DNA of 64,000 bases, from assembly GCF_900101125.1 (NCBI RefSeq), contig NZ_FNFL01000005.1, positions 158,383 through 222,382 on the forward strand, written 5' to 3'. Of this stretch, positions 45,716 to 56,058 are shown piece by piece (position 1 is the first letter of the stretch; the number at the start of each line of letters is the position of its first letter). This stretch comes from Sediminibacillus albus (lineage in GTDB: Bacteria > Bacillota > Bacilli > Bacillales > Amphibacillaceae). Under the pieces are notes generated by a model. That model did not search any database and was not told where the DNA came from. It saw only the letters and a program-made list of their open reading frames with translations. The position numbers and the translations under genes were made by a program.

Positions 45716-46720
45716 GTGACTGTCAGTATTAAAGATGTGGCACGCCAAGCAGGAGTATCAATAGCGTCAGTATCAAGAGTGATTAGCGGAAAGCCAGGTG
45801 TAGGGTCAGCCACCGAAGCTCGTATCCGCAAAATCATGGAAGACTTGAATTACCGTCCAAATTTAGGCGCACGAGGACTAGTGAAGCAACAAACTGGTAA
45901 TATTGCTATTATCGTTCCACGAGGATCTTTCACCTTAAATAACCCTTTTTTTTCGACGGTAATAGATGGAATTGCTAAAGGTATTGACCAATCAGATTAC
46001 AATATTGTTATGTCCTTTTCCTCGGCTCAACAAAAGAAATTGTTGGAAAATAAATCGGTGGACGGAATCATCTTGTTTTCGCCCCGCAGTGAAGAATTTC
46101 GCTTAGAATGGTTGGAAAACCTCGGCTTGCCAACGGTCGTGATTGGTAGCTATATTGATGACTCTCCTTTTCCCTGCGTCCGACCAAGTGACACTGATGG
46201 AATAGATCAAGCAGTCCATGCACTGTACGAACGTGGTCATCGACATATTGGCTTGGTCAACGAGCCCATGAGTTCTATGCATAGCGTGAAATGCTGGGAA
46301 GGTTATCATCAAGCTTTACAGCGACTCCATTTAGGTCCCGGAAGCAATGATATGTTGGAGCTAAATGAGTTTGATGTTAACGCCTCTGACAGAAGTGTCG
46401 CAGCATTTTTTCGTTCCCGTCCCACTATGACCGGCATCGTTTGTGCTTCCGACTACCTGGCCATAGGTATCATGCGCATAGCAGCTACCATGGGGCTTTC
46501 GATTCCAGAAGACTTATCGGTAATAGGTGCTGATGATGTTCCTATTGCTTCTCTCTTAACACCTGCGTTATCGTCTGTTCAAGTAGACCTTCCTGGCATC
46601 GGTCAAGAAGCCACTCGGATGCTCATTGACTTACTCACAGGAAAGCACGTAGACTCTAAAAACCTTGTATTCCCTATGACTTATATCGACCGCGAAACAA
46701 CACGAAACACAGAACATTAA
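45716..46720 (+). CDS. LacI-family transcriptional regulator
   Basis: A 334-aa regulator. The N-terminal helix-turn-helix SIKDVARQAGVSIASVSRVI and hinge NYRPNLGARGL are canonical, and the rest is a periplasmic-binding-protein-like sensor domain (VDGIILFSPR, LSVIGADDVPIASLLTPALS). The start is a GTG behind AAGGT. No sugar operon is adjacent: downstream lie a 16-bp GCGC-centred palindrome and an inactivated transporter gene, so its target may be elsewhere or lost. The ligand is unknown. Confidence 0.93.
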   Translation: MTVSIKDVARQAGVSIASVSRVISGKPGVGSATEARIRKIMEDLNYRPNLGARGLVKQQTGNIAIIVPRGSFTLNNPFFSTVIDGIAKGIDQSDYNIVMSFSSAQQKKLLENKSVDGIILFSPRSEEFRLEWLENLGLPTVVIGSYIDDSPFPCVRPSDTDGIDQAVHALYERGHRHIGLVNEPMSSMHSVKCWEGYHQALQRLHLGPGSNDMLELNEFDVNASDRSVAAFFRSRPTMTGIVCASDYLAIGIMRIAATMGLSIPEDLSVIGADDVPIASLLTPALSSVQVDLPGIGQEATRMLIDLLTGKHVDSKNLVFPMTYIDRETTRNTEH

Positions 46721-46728
46721 AAATAAAG

Positions 46729-46766
46729 CCACGTCCTGGGTTTTATCACCCTGAGGTCGTGGCTCT
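46729..46766 (+). terminator. Weak terminator-like hairpin after the LacI gene
   Basis: AGCCACG pairs with CGTGGCT, with an inner CAGGG/CCCTG-like arm. The T-run after it is weak (CTCCTT). Confidence 0.5.
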
Positions 46767-46772
46767 CCTTGA

Positions 46773-46788
46773 TTGTTAGCGCTTACAA
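46773..46788. promoter_or_regulatory. LacI-type operator-like palindrome
   Basis: TTGTTAGCGCTTACAA is a near-perfect 16-bp palindrome with the central CG dyad typical of LacI/CcpA-family operators. It lies 53 bp after the LacI gene, in front of no intact gene. Confidence 0.45.
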
Positions 46789-46886
46789 AATCACGAAACT
46801 TCATTTGGATACAATAAGCTTTAGGGCATAGATTATTTTTCAACTCAACATACGTACAAGATCTATAATGACTAGTCCGATTAATG

Positions 46887-47385
46887 CTAAACAAACAAGT
46901 AACTAATAATCATACATGCCTGTAGTATTCTTGGCTGCTTCATCCCTTGGTTCACATCCTTTCGAAATAACATCAAGCAGATAAAGAAACCGGCTGCCGG
47001 TGCTGCAACAGCAGTGGCAATATTCGCTAAGTAAATTAGTTGAACCGGCGCCCCCCCATAGCTAAAACTTACAGCTGCCGATATCTCCAATACGGGGCTA
47101 AGGACCCCCATTTGATGCTTTTATCTTCCAACCCGGTTGGTTTATTGAACCCAGCATTTAGCAGAACCACCGAACGATGAGTGTTGCCTAACAGAGATGA
47201 AAAAGCTGCAGCTAATAGAGCTATGCCCATGACAACTCCTGTGGCCTTCCCATAAAAGGTACGAGCATATCTGCCATTTGCCTAGGGGACTCGATGAGTA
47301 CATTTTGAGGATTCATAACGATGGCTCCAACCAGGACGATCGCTCCACTAACTAAAACAACGATTAGTAATACTTTCTTCCACCC
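46887..47385 (-). pseudogene. Nramp-family metal transporter, N-truncated and frameshifted
   Basis: The minus strand reads WKKVLLIVVLVSGAIVLVGA, then MNPQNVLIESPRQMADMLVP, shifts frame to VMGIALLAAAFSSLLGNTHR and SVVLLNAGFNKPTGLEDKSI, and shifts again to a final frame VLEISAAVSFSYGGAPVQLI ending LQACMIISYLFV. The motifs match the C-terminal half of YcsG-like Nramp divalent cation transporters. The N-terminal half is absent and replaced by the start of another gene. Confidence 0.65.
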
Positions 47386-47461
47386 CCTCTGTCAGTCGAT
47401 GGATCTCCTCTTTGACCTTTTCCGGTGATTTCTGTTTATAGGATCGCTTAGTCTTCGCCAT
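47386..47461 (-). pseudogene. N-terminal stub of an ArdC-like ssDNA-binding protein
   Basis: An ATG at 47461 encodes MAKTKRSYKQKSPEKVKEEI followed by HRLTEG, the typical start of ArdC-like ssDNA-binding (antirestriction-related) proteins from Gram-positive mobile elements. The frame then runs into the Nramp relic. ArdC proteins can protect incoming DNA from restriction. The identification rests on about 26 residues. Confidence 0.45.
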
Positions 47462-47684
47462 GATCCCCAACTCCCTCACTGATGTTCATGAGTTCTTCCA
47501 TTTCTTCCTCATCGTAATTAGGTTCATTATTTAGTATAAGTTCCTTTGTTTTCTTGTTAAATGGAATGAGTAGGTTCTCTTGATTCACTAAATGCTGCTC
47601 AAGATCATCCATTTCCTCCTCACTTAACGTTAACTGTCCCACGGCCATCACGAGCTCATTACTTTCACTTAAGCACTTATACAC
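47448..47684 (-). CDS. Small acidic protein, unknown function
   Basis: A 78-aa acidic frame (LTLSEEEMDDLEQHLVNQ, ELILNNEPNYDEEEMEELMN) whose stop overlaps the start of the ArdC-like stub, an arrangement common for small partner genes upstream of ardC on mobile elements. The start is uncertain: GTG at 47684 or ATG at 47648, neither with a good ribosome binding site. It may be a leftover of the same lost element. Confidence 0.4.
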   Translation of the reverse strand: MYKCLSESNELVMAVGQLTLSEEEMDDLEQHLVNQENLLIPFNKKTKELILNNEPNYDEEEMEELMNISEGVGDHGED

Positions 47685-47775
47685 AGCTTACTCATAATTC
47701 ATATAAAATAAGAATTACTATAGTGATTAGTTATTTTGGTATAATTGAATAAATAAATAGTTGGAGGTAGTACAA

Positions 47776-49869
47776 ATGAAGGCAACAGAGACGAATCTTT
47801 TGCAGTTTCTTAAGGGACCGAAGCAGTTTGTAATCCCAATTTATCAACGTACATATAGTTGGACAAAGAAACAGTGCGCACAGCTCTGGGAGGATATTGA
47901 AAGAGCTGCTGAGGATGAAGGTTTATCCGGCCATTTTATGGGATCTGTCGTTTACGTAGAAAAAGGATTATACCATGTTACTTCTGTTCCAAAGCTATTA
48001 GTTATCGATGGGCAACAACGTTTAACCACTCTCAGTTTAATACTCTCAGCGTTCTCTGAGTTAATAACAGAGGGAGAAAAAGAAGCTACTTTAATTACTG
48101 CAAAGAAAGCCAGGAATTATTTTTTATTAAATCAGGATGAAGAAGACGAAGAACACTACAAGCTTCTACTAACCCAAAAAGACCGATCTACCTATATAGA
48201 CTTATTGGAAAATAGAGAGTTAGATAATGGATATTCAAATAGAATTGTAGAAAATCATTATTACTTTAAAGAAATGATGAGGAAAAGTCGGCTATCACTT
48301 GATCAAATTTATCAGGGAATTAGTAGATTGATAATGGTAGATATTTCTCTAGATAGGGAGAAGGATAATCCCCAACTCATATTTGAAAGTTTAAACTCCA
48401 CAGGTCTTGATTTATCACAAGCAGATTTAATAAGGAATTACTTTCTAATGGGGTTAGAAGAAGAGGACCAGAGAAAGCTGTACAAAAACTACTGGTATAA
48501 ACTTGAAAGAAGATTCGGTCACTTAGAAGACACTCGCTACTTTGACCGCTTTATTCGTGACTATCTAACTCTTAAAACCGGTAATATCCCAAAAATAGGG
48601 GCTGTTTATGAAGCATTCAAAAATTATGTCCAACATAACACAGACGGAACAATAGCAGCAATTATACAAGACGTCTATAAGTATGGGAATTATTATATCA
48701 ACCTAACTTTAAATATAGACGATGCTTTGCTGGAAGAAGGGTTTAAAGATATTCGTTCTCTTAAAGTTGATGTATCATATCCTTTTCTTCTGAAGGTCTA
48801 CGAGGATTTCACCAATAATCTTATTACAAGAAATGAATTTTTAGAGATACTTAAGTTTATCAGTAGCTATGTATTTAGGAGAGCAATTTGTGCTATACCT
48901 ACTAATTCTCTTAACAATACCTTCGCCTCATTAATTAAAGAAGTTGATTCTGATGATTATGTTAATAGCCTCAAAGCGGCATTAATCTTAAAGACAGGAT
49001 ATAGAAGGTTTCCTTCTAATGAAGAATTCAAACGTGAACTAATGGTAAAAGATGTTTATAACTTTAGAAACCGTAATACTCTACTCAGAAAGTTAGAAAA
49101 CTTAGATAGAAAAGAACCGATTAATGTAGAAAATTATACAATTGAACATATCATGCCTCAAAATAAGAATGTTCCTGAAGCTTGGAAAACTGAATTAGGG
49201 GATGATTGGAAGAAAATCCATGAAGTTTATCTTCATACGCTCGGAAATTTAACTTTGACCGGGTATAATTCAGAGCTAAGCGACCGCTCATTTACAGAAA
49301 AATCTTATCTTCAGGGCGGATTTAGAGAAAGTCCTTTGTGGTTAAACCGAAGTGTAGCAGCCTTTGTAAAGTGGGACGAAGCTGCTATAAATGAAAGAGC
49401 AAGGATTCTTGCAGAAAGAGCCGTGGAAATTTGGCCATTCCCTCACTTGAGTGAAGAAGAACTAACACATTATCAATCAAAAGAAGAAAGTGGTTTAGAA
49501 AAAGGTTATACCTTACACCATCATAAGGATAATTTCAGCCAAGAAACTTTTGAGATTTACGAAGAATTAAAGTTAAGAATTCTCAACCTAGATAGTTCCA
49601 TCACTGAAGAATATAAGAAATACTACATTGCCTATAAAACAGAAGGACGTAACTTTGTGGATATTGAACCAAAGAAGATCCATTTAAAACTGTGGTTGAA
49701 TGTGAAGGCAAATACCTTACCTGATCCTAACCACCTTACTAAGGATGTATCTAACGTAGGTCATCGAGGAAATGGAGACTTGGAGATAAAAATTACTCCT
49801 GAAGTTAACTTAGAACAAGTCATGGACCTTATAAAACAATCGTATGAACAAAACCTTGAGTATGCTTAA
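47776..49869 (+). CDS. Type IV restriction-like GmrSD nuclease, single chain (DUF262 + HNH DUF1524 + DUF5655)
   Basis: A 697-aa protein. The N-terminal DUF262 (GmrS-like) NTPase domain has IPIYQRTYSW (20-29) and the catalytic loop VIDGQQRLTTL (76-86). The HNH nuclease of the GmrD/DUF1524 type carries IEHIMPQ (456-462; His458), followed by HTLGNLTLTGYNSELSDRSF. The C-terminus is a DUF5655-like domain (IYEELKLRILNLD, VDIEPKKIHLKLWLN). Such enzymes cleave modified (glucosylated or methylated) phage DNA. I start at the ATG at 47776, 8 nt behind GGAGG; a TATAAT -10 box lies at 47740. It is a stand-alone defence gene with its own terminator. Confidence 0.9.
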   Translation: MKATETNLLQFLKGPKQFVIPIYQRTYSWTKKQCAQLWEDIERAAEDEGLSGHFMGSVVYVEKGLYHVTSVPKLLVIDGQQRLTTLSLILSAFSELITEGEKEATLITAKKARNYFLLNQDEEDEEHYKLLLTQKDRSTYIDLLENRELDNGYSNRIVENHYYFKEMMRKSRLSLDQIYQGISRLIMVDISLDREKDNPQLIFESLNSTGLDLSQADLIRNYFLMGLEEEDQRKLYKNYWYKLERRFGHLEDTRYFDRFIRDYLTLKTGNIPKIGAVYEAFKNYVQHNTDGTIAAIIQDVYKYGNYYINLTLNIDDALLEEGFKDIRSLKVDVSYPFLLKVYEDFTNNLITRNEFLEILKFISSYVFRRAICAIPTNSLNNTFASLIKEVDSDDYVNSLKAALILKTGYRRFPSNEEFKRELMVKDVYNFRNRNTLLRKLENLDRKEPINVENYTIEHIMPQNKNVPEAWKTELGDDWKKIHEVYLHTLGNLTLTGYNSELSDRSFTEKSYLQGGFRESPLWLNRSVAAFVKWDEAAINERARILAERAVEIWPFPHLSEEELTHYQSKEESGLEKGYTLHHHKDNFSQETFEIYEELKLRILNLDSSITEEYKKYYIAYKTEGRNFVDIEPKKIHLKLWLNVKANTLPDPNHLTKDVSNVGHRGNGDLEIKITPEVNLEQVMDLIKQSYEQNLEYA

Positions 49870-49926
49870 TGTTTAATATATATCAGTTAAAAATTATTGG
49901 AACGATGCGTGGAGTGTAATGCAATA

Positions 49927-49963
49927 AAAAGGTGCTTACCAATTAATTGGCAAGCACCTTTTC
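49927..49963 (+). terminator. Intrinsic terminator (bidirectional)
   Basis: AAAGGTGCTT pairs with AAGCACCTTTT, with an inner CCAATT/AATTGG palindrome. It lies between the GmrSD-like gene and groEL. Confidence 0.88.
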
Positions 49964-50049
49964 TCTTTCTATTATAATGAATTTTGCTAGCGAAAGGATA
50001 AATGGTGAATAAGCTTATTCCACTCTAACAAAAGAGTGAAAGTTGCTTA

Positions 50050-51690
<1,641 letters not shown>

Positions 51691-51749
51691 TTATATTGCC
51701 CTCCTTGAACTTTAAAAAATTATGTTATTTATGGTTTTTTCTTCGCTTG

Positions 51750-52034
51750 TTAGCCGATGACAGCTAAAATGTCGCTTTCACGAAGAATTAAGTATTCTTT
51801 GCCTTCGTATTTGACTTCTGTTCCTGCAAATTTTGAGAAAATGATCAGGTTTCCTTCAGCTACCTCTGGGGCAACTTTTTCTCCATTGTCTGTGACACGG
51901 CCTGAACCTACTGCAACAATTTTCCCTTCCTGCGGTTTTTCCTTTGCAGAATCAGGAAGCACAATACCGCTTGCTGTTTTTTCTTCTTGCTCTACAAGTT
52001 CAATAATGACACGATCACCTAGTGGCTTTAACAT
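51750..52034 (-). CDS. groES: Co-chaperonin GroES (10 kDa)
   Basis: A 94-aa lid of the GroEL chamber. It begins [20 protein letters not shown], carries the mobile loop [17 protein letters not shown] (about residues 22-38) and ends in [14 protein letters not shown], all standard. GGAGGG stands before the ATG. It is the first gene of the groESL operon, preceded by a perfect CIRCE operator, so HrcA represses it and heat shock induces it. Confidence 0.99.
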   Translation of the reverse strand: MLKPLGDRVIIELVEQEEKTASGIVLPDSAKEKPQEGKIVAVGSGRVTDNGEKVAPEVAEGNLIIFSKFAGTEVKYEGKEYLILRESDILAVIG

Positions 52035-52073
52035 GTGTGAAACCCTCCTTAACCGTTATTGATTGGTTTATTA

Positions 52074-52100
52074 TTAGCACTCGGTAACAATGAGTGCTAA
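52074..52100 (-). promoter_or_regulatory. CIRCE operator (HrcA)
   Basis: Perfect inverted repeat TTAGCACTC-N9-GAGTGCTAA in the groES leader, 39 bp before the start codon. Confidence 0.98.
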
Positions 52101-52103
52101 CGC

Positions 52104-52136
52104 AATTATTATAATAATCAATTCATATTAAATTTG
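52104..52136 (-). promoter_or_regulatory. groESL promoter region
   Basis: On the minus strand TTGCAA is followed after 17 nt by TATTAT (or after 20 nt by TATAAT), immediately upstream of the CIRCE element. Confidence 0.6.
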
Positions 52137-52338
52137 CAAGTAAAGTAATTATAATTCTTTCGACAAATTTTTATTCCTTCGAGCTGAAGCAAGGGCAGTG
52201 TTTTTTACGGCAGCCGAACGGAAATCTGGCCGTGGATTGGCTTGCTCAACCCTTCCTATTACATAACTATTCTATTTTTATGTTAAAATACGTACAATGA
52301 GATAGTAAAGTAAATCTGTTTTGAAGGAGTAGTTGCAG

Positions 52339-53049
52339 TTGCCAAAAAGATATTGGTATATCATCATGACTTATCTGATCATGCAAATTTCCGGAGCTTT
52401 ATTAGTCCCGTTGATCGACATGCTAAATATAGATAGGTTCACATTCAGCGTCAGCTGGAGCATTTTCAGTTTTGCAGCTGCTTTAATCATTATTCTGTTT
52501 TTATTGAAGCCGGATATGAAGCAGGGCAGCGAACGAAATGCCGCTGGGGCAGGGAGTGTGGTGCTGTGGTGCTTTATCGGTGTATTCATGGCTTACATGG
52601 CTCAGTATGCCGCTGTGATTATTGAAACATTCGTGCTTGGAATTAAGCCTGGTTCGGAAAATACCATGCAAATCATGGAGATTGCCAGGGCTGCACCGAT
52701 TTTCATTATCATTCCGGCGATCATTGCACCGATTTTAGAAGAAATCATCTTCCGGAAAATTATTTTCGGCAGTTTTTACAAACGAACAAACTTTTTCATT
52801 GCTGCGTTAGCTTCCTCAATTATTTTTGGGCTTGTCCATATGGATGTCACCCATATAATTACTTATACTGCTATGGGACTGGTGTTTGCCTTTCTTTATG
52901 TCCACACCAACCGGATCATTGTTCCGATTGTCGCCCATATGGCGATGAATACAATTACGGTCATTGCCCAGTTTAGTATTGATCCCGAAGAGCTTGAGAG
53001 AATGTTAAAACAATGGGAAAGTATTCAAATGATTTTTATTGGAGGCTAA
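52339..53049 (+). CDS. ydiL: CPBP-family intramembrane metalloprotease (YdiL-like)
   Basis: A 236-aa protein with about six membrane helices and the Abi/CPBP motifs: EEIIFRK (motif 1, catalytic Glu-Glu and Arg), FGLVHMD (motif 2, His) and VAHMAMN (motif 3, His). These are intramembrane glutamic-type proteases or abortive-infection-like proteins of mostly unknown substrate. I prefer the TTG at 52339, 9 nt behind AAGGAG, over the TTG at 52333. The gene sits divergent to groES with ydiK following, as in B. subtilis. Confidence 0.9.
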   Translation: MPKRYWYIIMTYLIMQISGALLVPLIDMLNIDRFTFSVSWSIFSFAAALIIILFLLKPDMKQGSERNAAGAGSVVLWCFIGVFMAYMAQYAAVIIETFVLGIKPGSENTMQIMEIARAAPIFIIIPAIIAPILEEIIFRKIIFGSFYKRTNFFIAALASSIIFGLVHMDVTHIITYTAMGLVFAFLYVHTNRIIVPIVAHMAMNTITVIAQFSIDPEELERMLKQWESIQMIFIGG

Positions 53050-53056
53050 TTAATCT

Positions 53057-53260
53057 ATGAGAACATCCCCGTTGTTTATGGCTTCCTTGTATTTTGGGAT
53101 GGGAGTCGTATTCACTTATATAGCAGCACAATCAGCAGAAGATACCATTTGGAATTTCATCACTATCCTGCTGGCTATTTTTGCCACGCTGGACTTTGTC
53201 GTTTCTTTCCGATTAGTAAGCTTATACGTGAAAATTAAAAAATCAAAGAAAACCAAATAG
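53057..53260 (+). CDS. ydiK: YdiK-like small membrane protein (DUF4305)
   Basis: A 67-aa protein with two hydrophobic helices (SLYFGMGVVFTYIAA and FITILLAIFATLDFVVSF) and a Lys-rich tail, matching B. subtilis YdiK in size and position next to ydiL. It begins 7 bp after the ydiL stop, with GGAGG at the end of ydiL serving as ribosome binding site. Function unknown. A terminator follows at 53345. Confidence 0.85.
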   Translation: MRTSPLFMASLYFGMGVVFTYIAAQSAEDTIWNFITILLAIFATLDFVVSFRLVSLYVKIKKSKKTK

Positions 53261-53344
53261 GATGGCAACTCCACAAAAAAAACAGCGGACCCAATTGTGT
53301 GGCCACTGAAAAACGGAAGTATATAGGATAGGTAGAATTTAAGA

Positions 53345-53389
53345 AAAGCGGTCTGTGTGGAATTTGATTTCCATACAGACCGCTTTTCG
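53345..53389 (+). terminator. Intrinsic terminator
   Basis: AAGCGGTCTGTGTGGAA pairs with TTCCATACAGACCGCTTT around a TTTGAT loop, followed by T4. It ends ydiL-ydiK. Confidence 0.9.
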
Positions 53390-53486
53390 TCTAATTTTCA
53401 CGAGGTTTATGCCTTCTATTTCTCCGGAAGTTTAACCATTCGTTTCACGTTTGCCGTGAAAATTACTCTTTTTAAATTGGCCTCTA

Positions 53487-53620
53487 TTGATTCCGCGCTG
53501 AGCAATCGGTGGTGACGCCTGCAGAAACAGCGCGAGCCGAGGATCCACTTGGTCAAGTGACCTTCTTGACCAAGTTAGCTGAGGCCGTGCCCGCGGCAAG
53601 CATCCACCGACAAGCGATTC
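53487..53620. repeat. Structured intergenic repeat, copy 1
   Basis: About 134 bp, roughly 95% identical to 53720-53853 and in the same orientation. It contains AGCAATCGGTGGTGACGCCT, a perfect 10-bp hairpin CTTGGTCAAG/CTTGACCAAG around TGACCTT, and CCACCGACAAGCGATT, which pairs with the left end. A 68-aa minus-strand frame crossing it has no ribosome binding site. Confidence 0.88.
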
Positions 53621-53664
53621 TAGCATCAAATCCCTCACTTTTATTTATTCCTTTCATGGTACAA

Positions 53665-53707
53665 AAAAAAGAGTGATTTTCTTTTATAAATCAATGAAAA
53701 TCACTCC
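53665..53707 (-). terminator. Terminator-like hairpin between the two repeat copies
   Basis: GAGTGATTTTC pairs with GAAAATCACTC. On the minus strand it is followed by T8. It could end the exporter transcript that reads through repeat copy 2. Confidence 0.8.
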
Positions 53708-53718
53708 TTTGGACCTCT

Positions 53719-53868
53719 GTTGATTCCATGAGGAGCAATCGGTGGTGACGCCTGCGGAAACAGCGCGAGCCGAAGATCCACTTGGTCAAGTGACCTTCTT
53801 GACTAAGTTAGCTGAGGCCGCGCCCGCGGCAAGCATCCACCGACAAGCGATTCGCGGAATCAACAACA
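53719..53868. repeat. Structured intergenic repeat, copy 2, with terminal inverted repeats
   Basis: A direct repeat of 53487-53620. This copy keeps terminal inverted repeats (TTGATTCC at the left, GGAATCAA at the right) outside the nested GCAATCGGTGG/CCACCGACAAGCGATT arms and the central 10-bp hairpin, so the whole element can fold on itself. Confidence 0.88.
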
Positions 53869-53916
53869 AACGTTGACAGCCCCTTTAGATTAAAAAAGAC
53901 TTTTTCAGTGGCCTCC

Positions 53917-55323
53917 CTAATTGTCAGCTGTTTTTTTGTGCTGTCCTTTTAATACAAAAGCAGCCGGGACTACGATTACCATGACGATGGAAGAGATGAT
54001 AAATGCTTCATTTATTGTTTGCAAGGCTGCTTCGTTGGCAGCTAAGTTGGCAGTTGTGCTTAACTGGGCGCGCCTCACTTCATAATAAATCGAAAAAAAC
54101 ACAATACCAAAGGCGGAAAAAATCTGGCGGAGCACATTATTCATTGCCGAGCCCTGGGCAACTAATTTTTCCGGAATAGCGTTCATCCCTGCCGTCGTTG
54201 CCGGCATATTCGACATACCCAGCCCTGCACCCCGCACCGTATTAAGCAGCAAGATCAACCAAAACGGCGTAGATAGCTTCAGGTTTCCTAATGCAAAAGT
54301 CGATACAGCTAATAACAGCAATCCGGGCGGCACGACATAACGCGGGCCTTTTTTATCGAGCAGCTTTCCGCCTAATGTCATAAACAACCCACTGCACAGG
54401 GCAGCCGGCAAAAATAACAATCCTGTCTGAATTTCACTAAGTCCGTAAACATTTTGGATAAGCAGCGGCAATAAAAATATTCCCGAAAACAGGCCGATTG
54501 ATGCGGCGGCCGTTACTACGATAGATACAGAATATGTCGGCACCTTAAAAACGCTTAGATCAAGCAGCGGCTGGGTTTGCCGTTGTTCATAAAAGACGAA
54601 TGCTGCTACAGTCAGTAACCCGCCTGCCATCAACATGACGCTCAATGGCTCCGTCAACAGCTCCCATGTCGAACCTCTGCCTAAGGCAAATAATATAGCC
54701 CCAACTCCAAAAGTGACCAGGATAAAACCAGTAAGGTCGAACTTTCGTTCACGGTTTGGCTCTGTCGAAAGCAGATACTTACCTGAAATAATCAGCCCTG
54801 TTAAACCAAACGGAATATTAAATAGGAACAGAAAGTTCCAGGGCAAAAATTCAATAATCACTCCACCAATAGTCGGGCCGATGGCCGGAGCGACCATTGC
54901 TGCAACCCCGTAAACTCCGACTGCCAAGCCGCGTTCCTCTTTTGGAAACGCTTGAAAAATTAACGCCATCGCTATTGGCATCATCAGCCCGCCGGCCATT
55001 CCTTGCACCGCCCGTGAGATAATGATCATACCGAGTGTCTGTGAAAGAGCTCCTGCCAGCGATCCAATTAAAAAGACCGCCAAACCAACTAAGTATATTT
55101 TTTTCTTGCCGAATCGATCGCCTAAATAGCCGGTCAACGGCATGGTCATCCCCATGGAAACCATGAAAATCGTCAGTATCCAGCCGACTGATACCGCATT
55201 GGCATCAAAAAATTCAATAAAATGGGGCAGCGTCGGATTCAGCATGCTATTGTTTAAAATAACAGTGAACGTTCCGAACAAGACAGAGACAACCACTAAC
55301 CATTTGGAGTCTATTTTTTTCAT
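53917..55323 (-). CDS. DHA2-family (EmrB/QacA-type) 14-helix multidrug exporter
   Basis: A 468-aa major facilitator of the DHA2 group. It begins SKWLVVVSVLFGTFTVILNN, has MFS motif A (GYLGDRFGKKKIYLVG, about residues 67-82) and motif C in helix 5 (GPTIGGVIIEFLPW). Its length and hydrophobicity fit 14 helices. Two adjacent ATGs follow GGAGGAGG; the second (55323) has the better spacing. It occupies the place of tatAY-tatCY in B. subtilis, next to rex and flanked by repeats, which suggests replacement by rearrangement. The substrates cannot be inferred. Confidence 0.92.
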   Translation of the reverse strand: MKKIDSKWLVVVSVLFGTFTVILNNSMLNPTLPHFIEFFDANAVSVGWILTIFMVSMGMTMPLTGYLGDRFGKKKIYLVGLAVFLIGSLAGALSQTLGMIIISRAVQGMAGGLMMPIAMALIFQAFPKEERGLAVGVYGVAAMVAPAIGPTIGGVIIEFLPWNFLFLFNIPFGLTGLIISGKYLLSTEPNRERKFDLTGFILVTFGVGAILFALGRGSTWELLTEPLSVMLMAGGLLTVAAFVFYEQRQTQPLLDLSVFKVPTYSVSIVVTAAASIGLFSGIFLLPLLIQNVYGLSEIQTGLLFLPAALCSGLFMTLGGKLLDKKGPRYVVPPGLLLLAVSTFALGNLKLSTPFWLILLLNTVRGAGLGMSNMPATTAGMNAIPEKLVAQGSAMNNVLRQIFSAFGIVFFSIYYEVRRAQLSTTANLAANEAALQTINEAFIISSIVMVIVVPAAFVLKGQHKKTADN

Positions 55324-55413
55324 CATACCTCCTCCAAACTTTGCAAGCCTTCATCGATAAAAGCAAAAGACTTTATACGATACCCTTGTGCCTCGTTAAT
55401 TATTCGGCTTATT

Positions 55414-56058
55414 TTACTCTTCTTCATCCAATGGATAGTGCTTGAGGAAATACACTAAAGACTGTAATTCTACGGATAAATCAATATGGTGGACACGGAC
55501 ATGATCAGGAACCGTAATTCTTGCCGGAGTAAAGTTGAGAATTCCTGATACGCCAGCTTCGACAAGCCGTTCGGTAATGTTTTGGGCTTCTGAAGAAGGA
55601 ACGGTCAATATGGCAACATCTGTATTCTTCAGCATATCTTCTAATTGATCGATATGGTACACAGATACACCGCCGACTTCTTCACCGACTTTTCCTTTAT
55701 CTGCATCGAAAGCCATTTCAATTTTTGTATTGTTGTTTTTCATAAAATTATAATGTAAAAAAGCCGTTCCTAAGTTTCCTACGCCAATCAGCGCTACTTT
55801 CGTCAATTCGTCCTGGTCCAGTGTTTTTCGGAAGAAGCTTAGCAGGTATTCGACATTGTATCCATAGCCTTTCTTCCCGAGAGCGCCAAAGTAAGAAAAA
55901 TCTCTCCGAATCGTGGCAGAGTCCACTTTGACTGCTTCACTCAACTCTTTAGAAGAAACACGGAGCTTCCCCTGGTGATGTAAATTATTGATAAAACGAT
56001 AGTATAATGGCAAGCGTTTAGCCGTCGCTTGTGGTATTTTATGCTGGTCAGTACTCAA
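55414..56058 (-). CDS. rex: Redox-sensing transcriptional repressor Rex
   Basis: A 214-aa repressor that senses the NADH/NAD+ ratio and controls fermentation and respiration genes. The N-terminal winged helix ([34 protein letters not shown]) is followed by a Rossmann domain with [16 protein letters not shown] (about residues 88-103). The start is a TTG behind AAGGAGG. The position next to ydiF matches B. subtilis. No Rex operator is seen in the window. Confidence 0.97.
   Translation of the reverse strand: MSTDQHKIPQATAKRLPLYYRFINNLHHQGKLRVSSKELSEAVKVDSATIRRDFSYFGALGKKGYGYNVEYLLSFFRKTLDQDELTKVALIGVGNLGTAFLHYNFMKNNNTKIEMAFDADKGKVGEEVGGVSVYHIDQLEDMLKNTDVAILTVPSSEAQNITERLVEAGVSGILNFTPARITVPDHVRVHHIDLSVELQSLVYFLKHYPLDEEE

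Noticed and set aside
53432..53638. Minus-strand 68-aa reading frame
   Set aside because: It coincides with structured repeat copy 1; no ribosome binding site.
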